Assembly: GCF_900215355.1 (NCBI RefSeq)
Contig: NZ_OBEA01000005.1
Span: forward strand, 1 to 64,000
Length of the DNA: 64,000 bases
Direction of reading: 5' to 3'
From: Pseudooceanicola antarcticus
GTDB taxonomy: Bacteria > Pseudomonadota > Alphaproteobacteria > Rhodobacterales > Rhodobacteraceae
Below are positions 24,876-33,820 of this stretch, one piece after another. A program made the translations under genes and the position numbers. Within the stretch, counting starts at the first letter, position 1. Every line of letters starts with the position of its first letter. The notes under the pieces were generated by a model, which saw nothing but the letters and a program-made list of their open reading frames with translations, did not search any database and was not told the DNA's origin.

Positions 24876-25311
24876 CGGAATCTCCAAGTCGTTGAAAAGA
24901 AAGGACGAGTGCCATCACGCTTGCACGGCGGAATGGAGCTGAAAACCAGATTTTCAATTTTTCCGTGTCAAGATTAAGTTATTCACAATAACTTTTATCG
25001 GCAAGATATTGTTTCCGTGTAAACAAGAATAACTTGCCAAAAATTTCACAGGCACCATTCAGAGGGGAATGGAATCTGGAACATTTCACGAACGCAAAAG
25101 AGATTCGCGCGCCCTGTCGCGGAATCATGGCGAATCGTGAAACTTGCACTCGGAACTCGACGCCCGTCTGGACAGCGAAGGCCGGAACGCCGAAAAGCCT
25201 TGCAGGACGGGATGCACGGGCTGGACTTGCCAAGTCAGGCGAAGTCTTGCTGGCGCATATCCCTCAGAGTTGCGCTTTCGCGATGCGATGAAAAGAAAAA
25301 AGGGGTTCCCC
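24876..25311. promoter_or_regulatory. AT-rich divergent regulatory region with AATAACTT dyads
   Basis: This 436-base gap separates the repeat-protein gene (minus) from xth (plus). About 24940-25060 is markedly AT-rich compared with the rest of the window. AAGTTATT at 24976-24983 and AATAACTT at 24987-24994 form a dyad, and AATAACTT recurs at 25028-25035, 41 bases after the second copy. These look like operator half-sites for a regulator. The part nearer xth (25060-25311) shows no supported gene. Confidence 0.5.
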
Positions 25312-26121
25312 ATGAAGCTGGCCACGTTCAACATCAACGGCATCAAGGCACGCATCCAGGCGCTCAGTGACTGGCTGGACGAGGCACAGCCCGACGTGGC
25401 GGTGCTGCAAGAGATCAAGTCGGTGGACGAGGCCTTTCCGCGTGAGCTCTTCGAGGAGAAGGGCTACCAGGTGGAAACCCACGGCCAGAAGAGCTTCAAC
25501 GGCGTGGCGATCCTGTCGAAGCTGCCGCTGGAGGACATCCGCCGCGGCCTGCCGGGCGATGACGGCGACGAACAGGCGCGCTGGATCGAGGCCACTGTGG
25601 TGGGCGAGAAGAACGCGCTCAGGATCTGCGGGCTCTATCTGCCCAATGGCAACCCGGTCGAGCTGGACGAGGCCGGGCGCCCGGTCGAGGGTGGCAAGTA
25701 TGCCTACAAGCTGGCCTGGATGGAGCGCCTGAAGACCCGCGCCGAAGAGCTGCTGGCCACCGAAGAGCCCTCGGTCATGCTGGGCGATTACAACATCATC
25801 CCCCAGGCCCAGGACGCGGCCAATCCGAAGAAGTGGGAGGGCGATGCGCTTTATCGCCCTGAAAGCCGCGCCGCCTGGCAGCGCATCGTCAACCTGGGCT
25901 TCACCGAGATCTTCCGCACCCGCCACGCGGCGCCGGGGCATTACACCTTCTGGGATTACCAGGCCGGGGCCTGGCAGAAGAACGACGGTATCCGCATCGA
26001 CCACATGCTGATGAGCCCGCAATGCGCCGACCTGGTCGAGGATTGCGGCATCGACGCCGGTATCCGGGGCCGTGAGAAGCCCTCGGACCACGTGCCGCTA
26101 TGGGCAGAGATCGCCCTGTGA
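25312..26121 (+). CDS. xth: Exodeoxyribonuclease III
   Basis: This 269-residue enzyme has the ExoIII/APE fold signatures: KLATFNINGIKARIQAL, VAVLQEIKSVDEAFP with the catalytic glutamate, LPNGNPVE, MLGDYNIIPQAQDA and the final DGIRIDHMLMS and SDHVPLWAEI with the catalytic D-H pair. It acts at abasic sites and as a 3'-5' exonuclease in base-excision repair. The frame is open upstream but MKLATFNING at 25312 is the canonical start. Its 3' end overlaps the convergent flavin monooxygenase gene by 24 bases. Confidence 0.94.
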   Translation: MKLATFNINGIKARIQALSDWLDEAQPDVAVLQEIKSVDEAFPRELFEEKGYQVETHGQKSFNGVAILSKLPLEDIRRGLPGDDGDEQARWIEATVVGEKNALRICGLYLPNGNPVELDEAGRPVEGGKYAYKLAWMERLKTRAEELLATEEPSVMLGDYNIIPQAQDAANPKKWEGDALYRPESRAAWQRIVNLGFTEIFRTRHAAPGHYTFWDYQAGAWQKNDGIRIDHMLMSPQCADLVEDCGIDAGIRGREKPSDHVPLWAEIAL

Positions 26122-27369
26122 CTGCGGACAGGGCAGCGGCTCCGAGAGCCGCCGCCCGCCGGTGACATCCAGACCATAGAGCCAATCGAACTGGTTCAGC
26201 ATCATGCCCGGCGTGAACCGGCCCGCCAGGCGCAGCGCGGAATGGGCCGCGAAGCGCAGCGGCGGGAAGCTGAGGTGGTATTTCCACGCATTGCGATTGG
26301 CCGCCTCGATGGCGCGGGCGGTGCGCGACCGGCGCATCTGCTGGTAGCGGGCAAGCCCGGCCTCTGCCCCCTGCCCGGCCTCCACCGCGCTCGAGAGCTC
26401 CTCGGCCAGCACCCAGGCATCCTCGAGCGCGAGGTTGGCGCCCTGTGCCAGGAAGGGCAGTGTCGGATGGGCGGCATCGCCAAGAAGCGCGCTCGCCCCC
26501 TGGGTCCAGTTCTTCGCCACCTCGTGGCGGTGCAGCCCCCAGAGATGCACCCGGCGCACGCGTCCAAGAATGGATTGCACCTCGGGGCAGAAGCCGCGGA
26601 AGGCGGCGCGCAGGTTCTCGGGGTCGTCCTCGTGGCTCCAGCTGTCAGGTGCCCAGTCGCGGCGCTCTTCGACGGCGACGATATTGCGATAGGCCCCGCC
26701 GCGCAGAGGGTAGGTCACCAGGTGGCGCTTGGGGCCCATGTAGACCCGCGCCTCTGCTCCGGCCGGGTCCTCGGGGGCCGCAGGCACCACGGCGCGCCAG
26801 GCCACCTGCCCGGTGAAGGCAGGGTCGGCCTCGCCCAGGATGGCGCGGCGCAGGCAGGAATGCAGACCGTCGGCCCCCACCACAAGGTCGGGACGCATGC
26901 GGGCATGGTTGGCAATGCGGATCTCGGGCTCGGGGCCGGTCTGGACGCGCTCGACCCGTTGCAGCAGTCGAATGCGGGCCCCGGCGGAACGCGCGCCATG
27001 GGCCAGCGCGGCGATCAGGTCGGCGCGGTGGCAGAGGTAGTAGCCGCCCTGCGCCCCGGCGGCGGGCGTTACGGCTCCGGCGACCTCGGGTCCCGGCCCC
27101 TGCAGCTCCATGCGGATTGCCGAGCGGCCCGAGCGGTCCAGCAGGTGCACCGCCTCGCTCGCCATGCCGATCTTCTCGGGCGCCATGCCCAGCCCGCGCA
27201 GCACTGCCGCGCCATTGGGGCTGATCTGCAAACCGGCGCCCACTTCGCGGATCTTGTCGGCCTGCTCCAGCACCGTCACCTCGGCCCCGCGCAGGGCCAG
27301 GGCCCGCGCGGCCGCCAGCCCGCCGATACCGGCACCGATCACGGCGATCTTCAAGCCTTCGAGGTGCAA
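26098..27369 (-). CDS. FAD-dependent aromatic monooxygenase (salicylate hydroxylase-like)
   Basis: This 423-residue protein has the FAD-binding GxGxxG motif (IAVIGAGIGGLAAARALALR), the DG motif LVVGADGLHSCLRR and the GD motif ALLGDAAHPTLPFLAQGANLALEDA. These place it in the PHBH/UbiH-type group A flavin monooxygenases, near salicylate and 3-hydroxybenzoate hydroxylases. The exact substrate cannot be assigned. The start is a TTG at 27369 with AGGAG seven bases upstream; no suitable ATG is present. The gene is convergent with xth. Confidence 0.85.
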   Translation of the reverse strand: MHLEGLKIAVIGAGIGGLAAARALALRGAEVTVLEQADKIREVGAGLQISPNGAAVLRGLGMAPEKIGMASEAVHLLDRSGRSAIRMELQGPGPEVAGAVTPAAGAQGGYYLCHRADLIAALAHGARSAGARIRLLQRVERVQTGPEPEIRIANHARMRPDLVVGADGLHSCLRRAILGEADPAFTGQVAWRAVVPAAPEDPAGAEARVYMGPKRHLVTYPLRGGAYRNIVAVEERRDWAPDSWSHEDDPENLRAAFRGFCPEVQSILGRVRRVHLWGLHRHEVAKNWTQGASALLGDAAHPTLPFLAQGANLALEDAWVLAEELSSAVEAGQGAEAGLARYQQMRRSRTARAIEAANRNAWKYHLSFPPLRFAAHSALRLAGRFTPGMMLNQFDWLYGLDVTGGRRLSEPLPCPQSQGDLCP

Positions 27370-27688
27370 TCGCTGTCTCCTGCTGAGGCCGCCTGGGCCG
27401 GGACATCTGGTCTGGCATCATCTGCGAGGCACCGGGGCGGCGGAATCGCCTGCCCCAGGGTGCCGGGCGCGTGGATATGGCGCAAAGCCCTGCCGGGATG
27501 CAACCCGCAACCCCGATCCGCGACCGGGAAGCGCGACCCGAAGGGGCCCCCCCCCCCCCCGCAAGCCGTGCCCCGCAGGTCTTGCCCCGGAACGAACAAC
27601 GCCGGGGCATGGCCCCGGCGCTGGTCAATCTCGCAAATCCTCTTCCGGCTCGCTACGGGATGCCCCCCGCCGCTTGGCTTGGAATGGA
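27370..27688. other. Intergenic region with a 14-C homopolymer
   Basis: The region between the monooxygenase start and the dksA-like stop contains a run of 14 cytosines at 27547-27560 directly after GGGG, and a 9-bp hairpin at 27600-27620. No gene is supported in it. The homopolymer could vary in length or be a sequencing artefact. Confidence 0.6.
27596..27620 (-). terminator. Terminator of the dksA-like gene
   Basis: CGCCGGGGC at 27600-27608 pairs with GCCCCGGCG at 27612-27620 around a three-base loop. On the minus strand it is followed by TTGTTCGTT, a moderately T-rich tail, and lies about 70 bases after the stop codon of the dksA-like gene. Confidence 0.6.
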
Positions 27689-28111
27689 TCAATCGTCGCG
27701 GTGGACCTTCTCACGGCGCTCGTGACGCTCCTGCGCCTCGAGGCTCATGGTGGCGATCGGCCGAGCGTCGAGACGCTTCAGGCTGATCGGCTCGCCGGTC
27801 ACTTCGCAATATCCGTATTCGCCCTCGTCGATCCGGCGTAGCGCGCTGTCGATCTTGGCCACCAGCTTGCGCTGGCGATCACGGGTCCGCAGTTCCAGTG
27901 CACGGTCGGTCTCTTCGCTGGCACGGTCCGCGATATCGGGAATATTCCGGGTGGAATCCTTCATCCCCTCGATGGTATCGCGGCTGTCTGAGAGGATTTC
28001 CTCTTTCCAGGCCAGCAACTTGCGACGGAAATACTCTGTCTGACGGTCATTCATGAACGGCTCGTCCTCAGCGGGACGATAATCGTCTTCAAGGAAAGTT
28101 TCTGCTTTCAT
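27689..28111 (-). CDS. dksA: DksA-type RNA polymerase-binding regulator with a reduced zinc site
   Basis: This 140-residue protein has the DksA coiled coil (NDRQTEYFRRKLLAWKEEIL, then DRASEETDRALELRTRDRQR) and the globular end RIDEGEYGYCEVTGEPISLK followed by RLDARPIATMSLEAQERHE. Classical DksA has four zinc cysteines; only the first (YGYC) is present, and the others are replaced by T, S and A. A one-cysteine DksA that works without zinc is known in Rhodobacter sphaeroides, so this is probably the genuine orthologue. DksA binds the secondary channel of RNA polymerase and cooperates with ppGpp. The start at 28111 gives the usual N-terminal acidic segment. Confidence 0.88.
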   Translation of the reverse strand: MKAETFLEDDYRPAEDEPFMNDRQTEYFRRKLLAWKEEILSDSRDTIEGMKDSTRNIPDIADRASEETDRALELRTRDRQRKLVAKIDSALRRIDEGEYGYCEVTGEPISLKRLDARPIATMSLEAQERHERREKVHRDD

Positions 28112-28564
28112 CAGCGGCTCCCGAACTTGTCCTCGCCCCGAGAGAGAAGAGCCTTCCCGGGCAGCGGGGTCCCCTGCGGAGGCTCTAACGCCTGCCGCGG
28201 CCAATGTCACTACACAATCCGTTAGCCAATCGCCCGCCGTCCCCGGCCTTCCCCTGCGGCAATTTGCTGGAAAAACCCGCGCAGCCCTTCCGCAAACCCC
28301 TGAAAAAACCGCTTTTGAAAAAGCACTTATCGGGTTTCCCCGGTCCCCGCCCTGCCGCCCGAGCGCGCCGCCACCCCTGCGAAGGTCGGTAAAATGCGAT
28401 TGGTTATGATGAACCCGAATGTAAGAAATTTGCTCAAATGAGTTGCTTAACGCGCCCGCATCGGTCGCTTTTGGACCCCGCCGCGCGCCATTGCGACGGG
28501 ACGGCGCGCTTGCCATTCGCAGCCCCGGACCCTACCCCTTTGAGGCACTCAGAGGGAGGATTGC
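28112..28564. other. Divergent intergenic region between dksA-like and moxR-like genes
   Basis: This 453-base region separates two divergent starts. It includes an A-rich patch around 28310-28330, an AT-richer patch at 28390-28445 and a ribosome site (AGAGGGAGG) before 28565. No coding sequence, RNA gene or clear operator was recognised. Confidence 0.5.
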
Positions 28565-29413
<849 letters not shown>

Positions 29414-29564
29414 GCCATGGGTGCGCCCGCCTGCCACCTGCGCAAGCCGCGCTGCGCGGCACGGGGGGCGCATTTCCTGCCGATCCCCCCGGCCTGCGGG
29501 AAAGCTGTTTCCCTGCGGTCAAAAATCGGTAAGCCTTGGGTGTGACGACAGAAAGACCCGAACC

Positions 29565-30011
29565 ATGACACTCCAGATCCGCCCCCTCATTGCCGCCGAC
29601 AAGCCCGCCTGGGCGGAGCTCTGGAGGGGCTATCTGGAGTTCTACAAGACCACCCTGCCCGAGGCCCAGTACGCGCTGACCTTCGCGCGGCTTCTGGACG
29701 AGGCCCGGCCCCAATGGGGGTTGCTGGCGCTGGTGGATGGCCGGCCTGCGGGACTGGTGCATTACCTCTTCCATGCCCACAACTGGCAGGACGCCGATAT
29801 CTGCTACCTGCAGGATCTCTACGCCGCCCCGGAGGCGCGCGGCACCGGCCTTGGCCGGGGGCTGATCGAGGCGGTGCGGGACAGGGCCCGCGCGGCGGGC
29901 AGCTCGGGGCTTTACTGGATGACCCAGGAGGGCAATGCCACGGCCCGCCAGCTCTATGACCGGCTGGCCGAGAAGACCGATTTCATCAAGTACCGGATGG
30001 ACCTGGAATGA
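29565..30011 (+). CDS. GNAT family N-acetyltransferase
   Basis: This 148-residue protein has the GNAT core: QIRPLIAADKPAWAELWRGY at the start, CYLQDLYAAPEARGTGLGRG (motif A, the acetyl-CoA loop with R-G-x-G-x-G) and MTQEGNATARQLYDRLAEKT near the end. The substrate is unknown. The ATG at 29565 was chosen; the open frame upstream lacks GNAT-like sequence. Its stop overlaps the start of the DUF2927 gene by four bases (ATGA), so the two are probably coupled. Confidence 0.85.
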   Translation: MTLQIRPLIAADKPAWAELWRGYLEFYKTTLPEAQYALTFARLLDEARPQWGLLALVDGRPAGLVHYLFHAHNWQDADICYLQDLYAAPEARGTGLGRGLIEAVRDRARAAGSSGLYWMTQEGNATARQLYDRLAEKTDFIKYRMDLE

Positions 30012-31411
30012 GACCGCTGCGCGCCCTTTGCACGCTCCTCTCGCTTGGCCTGCCCCTGGGCCTGCTGACAGGCTGCATGGCGCCGCCGCTTGAAACTTCG
30101 GCCACGCCGACCCGCGCCGCGCAGCAGGCGCTGCCCGATCTGCCGCCGATGAAGCTCTTTGCCGCCAGCGGAGCGCCGGACTCGCTGCCGATCTCGAACG
30201 CCGACCTGGCGCGGGATTTCCTCGACCTCAGCTTCCAGCTGGAATCGGGGCGCAGCCTGCCCGTCTTCACCCGCTTCGAGGGACAGATCCGCGTTGGCCT
30301 GGCAGGTCAGGTGCCCCCCGGCATGGCCCGCGACCTCGATGCGGTGATCGCCCGGCTTCGGCGCGAGGCCGGGATCGACATCATCCGCCTGCCCTCGGGC
30401 TACGAGGGCAATCTCAACATCAATGCCGTGCCCGGCGAGGAGATCCGCAAGGAGCTGCCCGCCGCAGCCTGTTTCGTGGTGCCCGGCATCACCCGGCTGT
30501 CGCAATACCGCCAGGCCCGGCGCCAGGACCGCACCGACTGGACGCGGCTCAAGACACGCTCGAAGCTGGCGATCTTCGTGCCCTCGGATGCCGCCCCGCA
30601 AGAAACCCGCGACTGCCTGCACGAGGAGCTGGCCCAGGCGCTCGGCCCCCTGAACGATCTCTACCGGTTGCCCGACAGCACCTTCAACGACGACAATATC
30701 CACTCGATCCTGACCCGCTACGACATGCTGATCCTGCGCATGACCTATGCGCCCGAGCTGCGCTCCGGCATGAGCCGGGCCGAGGTTCAGGCGCGGCTGC
30801 CCGACCTGCTGGACCGGCTCAACCCCGGTGGTCGCAACGTGGCGCCGCGCCACCTCGGGGCCACGCCGCAGGCCTGGATGAACGAGGTGGCGCGGGCGCT
30901 CGGGCCGGGCATCTCGCCCGCAAACCGGGTGCGCGGGGCGCGCCAGGCCGTGGCGCTGGCGCAGAGCTATGGCTGGACGGATCACCGGCTGGCCTTCTCC
31001 TATTACATGCTGGGACGGCTCAGCCAGTCACAGGACCCCCGCGCCGCGCATCGCTACCTGCTGCAGGCGCATCAGCTCTATTCGCGCGACCGCGGCACCC
31101 GCCTGCATGCCGCCCATACGGCGGTGCAACTGGCCGCCTTTGCCCTGGCGGGCGGCGACCCCGAGAAGGCGCTGGCGCTGCTCTCGGGGCGGGCGCAGGT
31201 GGCGCGCGAGTACCAGAACGCCATGCTGCTGGCCAATATCGAGATGCTGCGCGCCGAGGCGCTTGAGCAGACCGGCCAGCCCCAGGAGGCGCGCCGCGTT
31301 CGGCTGGACTCTCTGGGCTGGGCGCGCTACGGCTTCGGCCCGGACTGGGCCGTGCGCGCCCGTCTGCAAGAGATCGCGGCATTGAACCCGGCGCGTGGCA
31401 AGAGCCTCTGA
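30008..31411 (+). CDS. DUF2927 lipoprotein
   Basis: This 467-residue protein starts with a lipoprotein signal (LLSLGLPLGLLTGCMAP, lipobox L-T-G-C). The middle matches DUF2927: FTRFEGQIRVGLAGQVPPGM, GNLNINAVPGEE and CLHEELAQALGPLNDLYRLP followed by DSTFNDDN. The H-E-E-L-A-Q-x-L-G string resembles a zincin helix (HExxH) in which the second histidine is glutamine. The C-terminal third is helical with TPR-like character (YYMLGRLSQSQDPRAAHRYL). The function is unknown. It lies inside the MoxR-GNAT-VWA run. Confidence 0.85.
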   Translation: MRPLRALCTLLSLGLPLGLLTGCMAPPLETSATPTRAAQQALPDLPPMKLFAASGAPDSLPISNADLARDFLDLSFQLESGRSLPVFTRFEGQIRVGLAGQVPPGMARDLDAVIARLRREAGIDIIRLPSGYEGNLNINAVPGEEIRKELPAAACFVVPGITRLSQYRQARRQDRTDWTRLKTRSKLAIFVPSDAAPQETRDCLHEELAQALGPLNDLYRLPDSTFNDDNIHSILTRYDMLILRMTYAPELRSGMSRAEVQARLPDLLDRLNPGGRNVAPRHLGATPQAWMNEVARALGPGISPANRVRGARQAVALAQSYGWTDHRLAFSYYMLGRLSQSQDPRAAHRYLLQAHQLYSRDRGTRLHAAHTAVQLAAFALAGGDPEKALALLSGRAQVAREYQNAMLLANIEMLRAEALEQTGQPQEARRVRLDSLGWARYGFGPDWAVRARLQEIAALNPARGKSL

Positions 31412-31441
31412 CGCCCGGCGACCTGGGCAGGAGAAATACGG

Positions 31442-31609
31442 ATGTTCGCAGTAGCAGGTCTTGTGATCGGCGCATTCCTCGGCGCCTGGCGCGCCAAGCG
31501 CCGCGGCGGTGACCGCCGTGACATGTTCCAATATGCCGCCAGCCATGCCATCCTCTTCGCGCTGATCGGGCTCTTCTTGACCCTCATCATCCACCGCGCG
31601 CTGGTCTGA
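31442..31609 (+). CDS. Small two-segment membrane protein
   Basis: A 55-residue frame from ATG 31442 to TGA 31609, preceded by AGGAGAAATACG, encodes MFAVAGLVIGAFLGAWRAKR, a basic hinge (RRGGDRRD) and a second hydrophobic segment (ILFALIGLFLTLIIHRAL). The pattern is two membrane helices joined by a positively charged loop. I do not recognise a function. Its good ribosome site, spacing after the DUF2927 gene and position before the VWA gene support it as real. Confidence 0.75.
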   Translation: MFAVAGLVIGAFLGAWRAKRRGGDRRDMFQYAASHAILFALIGLFLTLIIHRALV

Positions 31610-31651
31610 CCCTGTCGGTCTGACGCTCCGGCGCCCAGCCTCGGAGACCAG

Positions 31652-32836
31652 ATGTTCATCCCCTTCTTCGAAGCCCTGCGCAGCCACGCGGTGCCGGTCT
31701 CGCTGCGCGAATACCTGACCTTTCTCGAAGCGCTGAAGGCGGGGCTGGTCACCTACGACCCCGAGGGGTTCTACTACCTCGCCCGCTCGGCCATGGTGAA
31801 GGACGAGCGCAATATCGACCGTTTCGACCGTGCCTTCGCCCAGGCGTTCTCGGGGCTGGAAGATATCTCCTTCGACCAGGTCATGGAGGCGGTCGAGATC
31901 CCCGCCGACTGGCTGCGCTCGATGGCCGAAAAGCACCTGAGCGAAGAGGAAAAGGCGCAGATCGAGGCGCTTGGCGGTTTCGACAAGCTGATGGGGACCC
32001 TCAAGCAGCGGCTGGAAGAGCAGAAGGAACGCCACCAGGGCGGCTCGAAGTGGATCGGCACGGGTGGCACCTCGCCCTTTGGCGCCGATGGCTACAACCC
32101 CGAAGGCGTGCGCATCGGCCAGAAGGAGAGCCGCCACAGACGCGCGGTGAAGGTCTGGGACAAGCGCGAGTTCCGCGATTTCGACGACACCCAGGAGCTG
32201 GGCACGCGCAACATCAAGGTGGCGCTGAAACGGCTGCGCAAATGGGCCCGCGACGGGGCGCATGACGAGCTGGACCTCGACGGCACCATCCGCGCCACCG
32301 CCGAACACGGCTATCTCGACGTGCAGACCCGGCCCGAGCGGCGCAACGCCGTGAAGGTGCTGGTGTTTCTCGATGTCGGCGGCTCGATGGACCCGCATGT
32401 GAAGGTGGTCGAAGAGCTCTTCTCGGCCGCCCGTGCCGAATTCAAGCACCTCGAACACTACTACTTCCACAATTGCCTTTACGAAGGCGTCTGGCGCGAA
32501 AACGCCCGCCGCTGGACCGAGCAGACCCCCACCTGGGAGGTGCTGCGCACCTATGGTGCCGACTACAAGTGCATCTTCGTCGGCGATGCCAGCATGAGCC
32601 CCTACGAGATCGCCTACCCCGGCGGCGCCAGCGAGCACTGGAACGCCGAGGCCGGCCAGACCTGGCTGCAACGTGCCCGCGAGCACTGGCCCGATCACCT
32701 GTGGATCAACCCCGTGCCCGAGCGCTACTGGGACTACACCCATTCCATCGGCATGATCCGCGAGCTCTTCGAGGACCGCATGGTGCCGATGACGCTTGAG
32801 GGACTGGAGCGGGGCATGCGCGACCTGGTGCGCTAG
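31652..32836 (+). CDS. VWA-domain protein (CoxE-like)
   Basis: This 394-residue protein starts with the conserved helical region of MoxR partners (FIPFFEALRSHAVPVSLREY) and ends with a von Willebrand A domain; the MIDAS-type motif reads VFLDVGGSMDPHVKVVEELF, with G-G-S-M where D-x-S-x-S is canonical, so metal binding may differ. Towards the end FVGDASMSPYEIAYPGG and EHWPDHLWINPVPE follow the CoxE pattern. With the MoxR ATPase at 28565 it should form a two-part maturation machine. Confidence 0.88.
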   Translation: MFIPFFEALRSHAVPVSLREYLTFLEALKAGLVTYDPEGFYYLARSAMVKDERNIDRFDRAFAQAFSGLEDISFDQVMEAVEIPADWLRSMAEKHLSEEEKAQIEALGGFDKLMGTLKQRLEEQKERHQGGSKWIGTGGTSPFGADGYNPEGVRIGQKESRHRRAVKVWDKREFRDFDDTQELGTRNIKVALKRLRKWARDGAHDELDLDGTIRATAEHGYLDVQTRPERRNAVKVLVFLDVGGSMDPHVKVVEELFSAARAEFKHLEHYYFHNCLYEGVWRENARRWTEQTPTWEVLRTYGADYKCIFVGDASMSPYEIAYPGGASEHWNAEAGQTWLQRAREHWPDHLWINPVPERYWDYTHSIGMIRELFEDRMVPMTLEGLERGMRDLVR

Positions 32837-32897
32837 GGAACCCGATCGCCTGCCGGTGAGTTGGGTCTGCAAGACCCATGACCCAAAGGAGGTTCCA

Positions 32898-33326
32898 ATG
32901 ATCCGCAAGACCGCATCCGCCCGCTGGACCGGCACCATCAAGGAAGGCTCGGGCCATCTCTCGACCCAGTCCGGGGCGCTCTCGGATCAGCCCTACGGGT
33001 TCAACACCAGGTTCGAGGACGCGCCCGGCACCAACCCCGAAGAACTGATCGGCGCCGCCCATGCGGGCTGCTTCACCATGGCGCTCTCCAAGGTGCTGGA
33101 AGAGGCCGGCATGGTGGCCGAGAAGCTCGAAACCAAGGCCACCGTCAAGATGGAGAAGGAGGACGCCGGTTTCACCATCACCGCCGTCGACCTCGAGCTG
33201 AAGGCGACGATCCCCGGCGCCGACCGCGAGGCCTTCTTCGAGGCGGCGCAGACCGCGAAGGAGACCTGCCCGGTCTCGCGCCTTCTGGCCGCCGCCGAGA
33301 TCACGCTGGATGCAGAGTTGCTCTGA
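32898..33326 (+). CDS. OsmC family peroxiredoxin
   Basis: This 142-residue protein begins IRKTASARWTGTIKEGSGHL and has the two redox cysteines: GAAHAGCFTMALSKVLEEAG (peroxidatic, preceded by GTNPEELI) and AKETCPVSRLLAA (resolving). OsmC/Ohr proteins reduce organic hydroperoxides using lipoyl or other thiols. The start at 32898 follows AAAGGAGG; the frame is open upstream inside the 3' end of the VWA gene. The gene ends before a strong terminator. Confidence 0.93.
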   Translation: MIRKTASARWTGTIKEGSGHLSTQSGALSDQPYGFNTRFEDAPGTNPEELIGAAHAGCFTMALSKVLEEAGMVAEKLETKATVKMEKEDAGFTITAVDLELKATIPGADREAFFEAAQTAKETCPVSRLLAAAEITLDAELL

Positions 33327-33365
33327 CCGGCACAGGTGCGGCCAAGCGCCGAGAGGCTGACCCGA

Positions 33366-33396
33366 GGGGGCGCGACAACATCGCGCCCCCTTCTTT
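33366..33396 (+). terminator. Strong intrinsic terminator after osmC
   Basis: GGGGGCGCGA at 33366-33375 pairs with TCGCGCCCCC at 33381-33390 around the loop CAACA, followed by TTCTTT. It ends transcription of the osmC-like gene. Confidence 0.88.
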
Positions 33397-33457
33397 GTTG
33401 CAGCTTTCCCTCGACCTCGCGGCGCGGGTCGGCTTTCATGGGCACGAAGGAGCCCCG

Positions 33458-33820
33458 ATGAACGTCCTGCGCCAGCTCTGGAGATCCCACCCCCTCGCCT
33501 GCATCGGCTTCCTGGCCGGGCTGAGCCTGACGCTTGTCTTCCTGGCGCGGCTGGCGCTCTTCACCTTCTACTGGTCCGATCCCGCGCATCGCGCCCCCCG
33601 CCCGGAGGGCTGGATGACACCGGGCTATGTGGCCCATTCCTGGCAGTTGCCGGTGGAAGAGGTGGCAGCCCAGTTGGGCCTGACGCCGCGCCGGCCCAAG
33701 GGCAAGCCGCCCACCCTCTCGGAGATCGCCCGCGCCAGCGGCGAGGACGAAGCCGCGCTCCTGGCACGGCTGGAAGCCTGGCTCGACAGCCGCCGCGCCG
33801 AGGGGATGCCCGAGAGATGA
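33458..33820 (+). CDS. Small membrane-anchored hypothetical protein
   Basis: This 120-residue protein has one membrane segment at about residues 13-39 (PLACIGFLAGLSLTLVFLAR), a periplasmic region (YWSDPAHRAPRPEGWMTPGY) and a soluble C-terminal part with VEEVAAQLGLTPRRPKGKPP and an ordered helical end (TLSEIARASGEDEAALLARL) that looks like a small helix-turn-helix or adaptor. I do not recognise a family name. The ATG at 33458 follows GAAGGAG. Its stop overlaps the DedA start (ATGA), so the two are probably translated together. Confidence 0.7.
   Translation: MNVLRQLWRSHPLACIGFLAGLSLTLVFLARLALFTFYWSDPAHRAPRPEGWMTPGYVAHSWQLPVEEVAAQLGLTPRRPKGKPPTLSEIARASGEDEAALLARLEAWLDSRRAEGMPER

Noticed and set aside
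24225-24900. Array of 60-base repeats as a possible CRISPR
   Set aside because: The repeats are in frame with a protein, units abut without unique spacers and the period equals 20 codons, so it is a coding tandem repeat.
23926-24977. Long plus-strand open frames across the repeat array
   Set aside because: A period divisible by three keeps all frames open. They have no ribosome site and mirror the minus-strand repeats.
25144-25311. N-terminal extension of exonuclease III
   Set aside because: The canonical start MKLATFNING is at 25312 with a purine-rich site upstream; the extension has no family match.
26242-27786. 514-codon plus-strand open frame
   Set aside because: It is antisense to the flavin monooxygenase, whose FAD motifs are clear, and has the composition of a mirror frame in GC-rich DNA.
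28112-28516. N-terminal extension of the dksA-like gene by 135 codons
   Set aside because: The extension is low complexity and unlike DksA; the ATG at 28111 gives the normal length.
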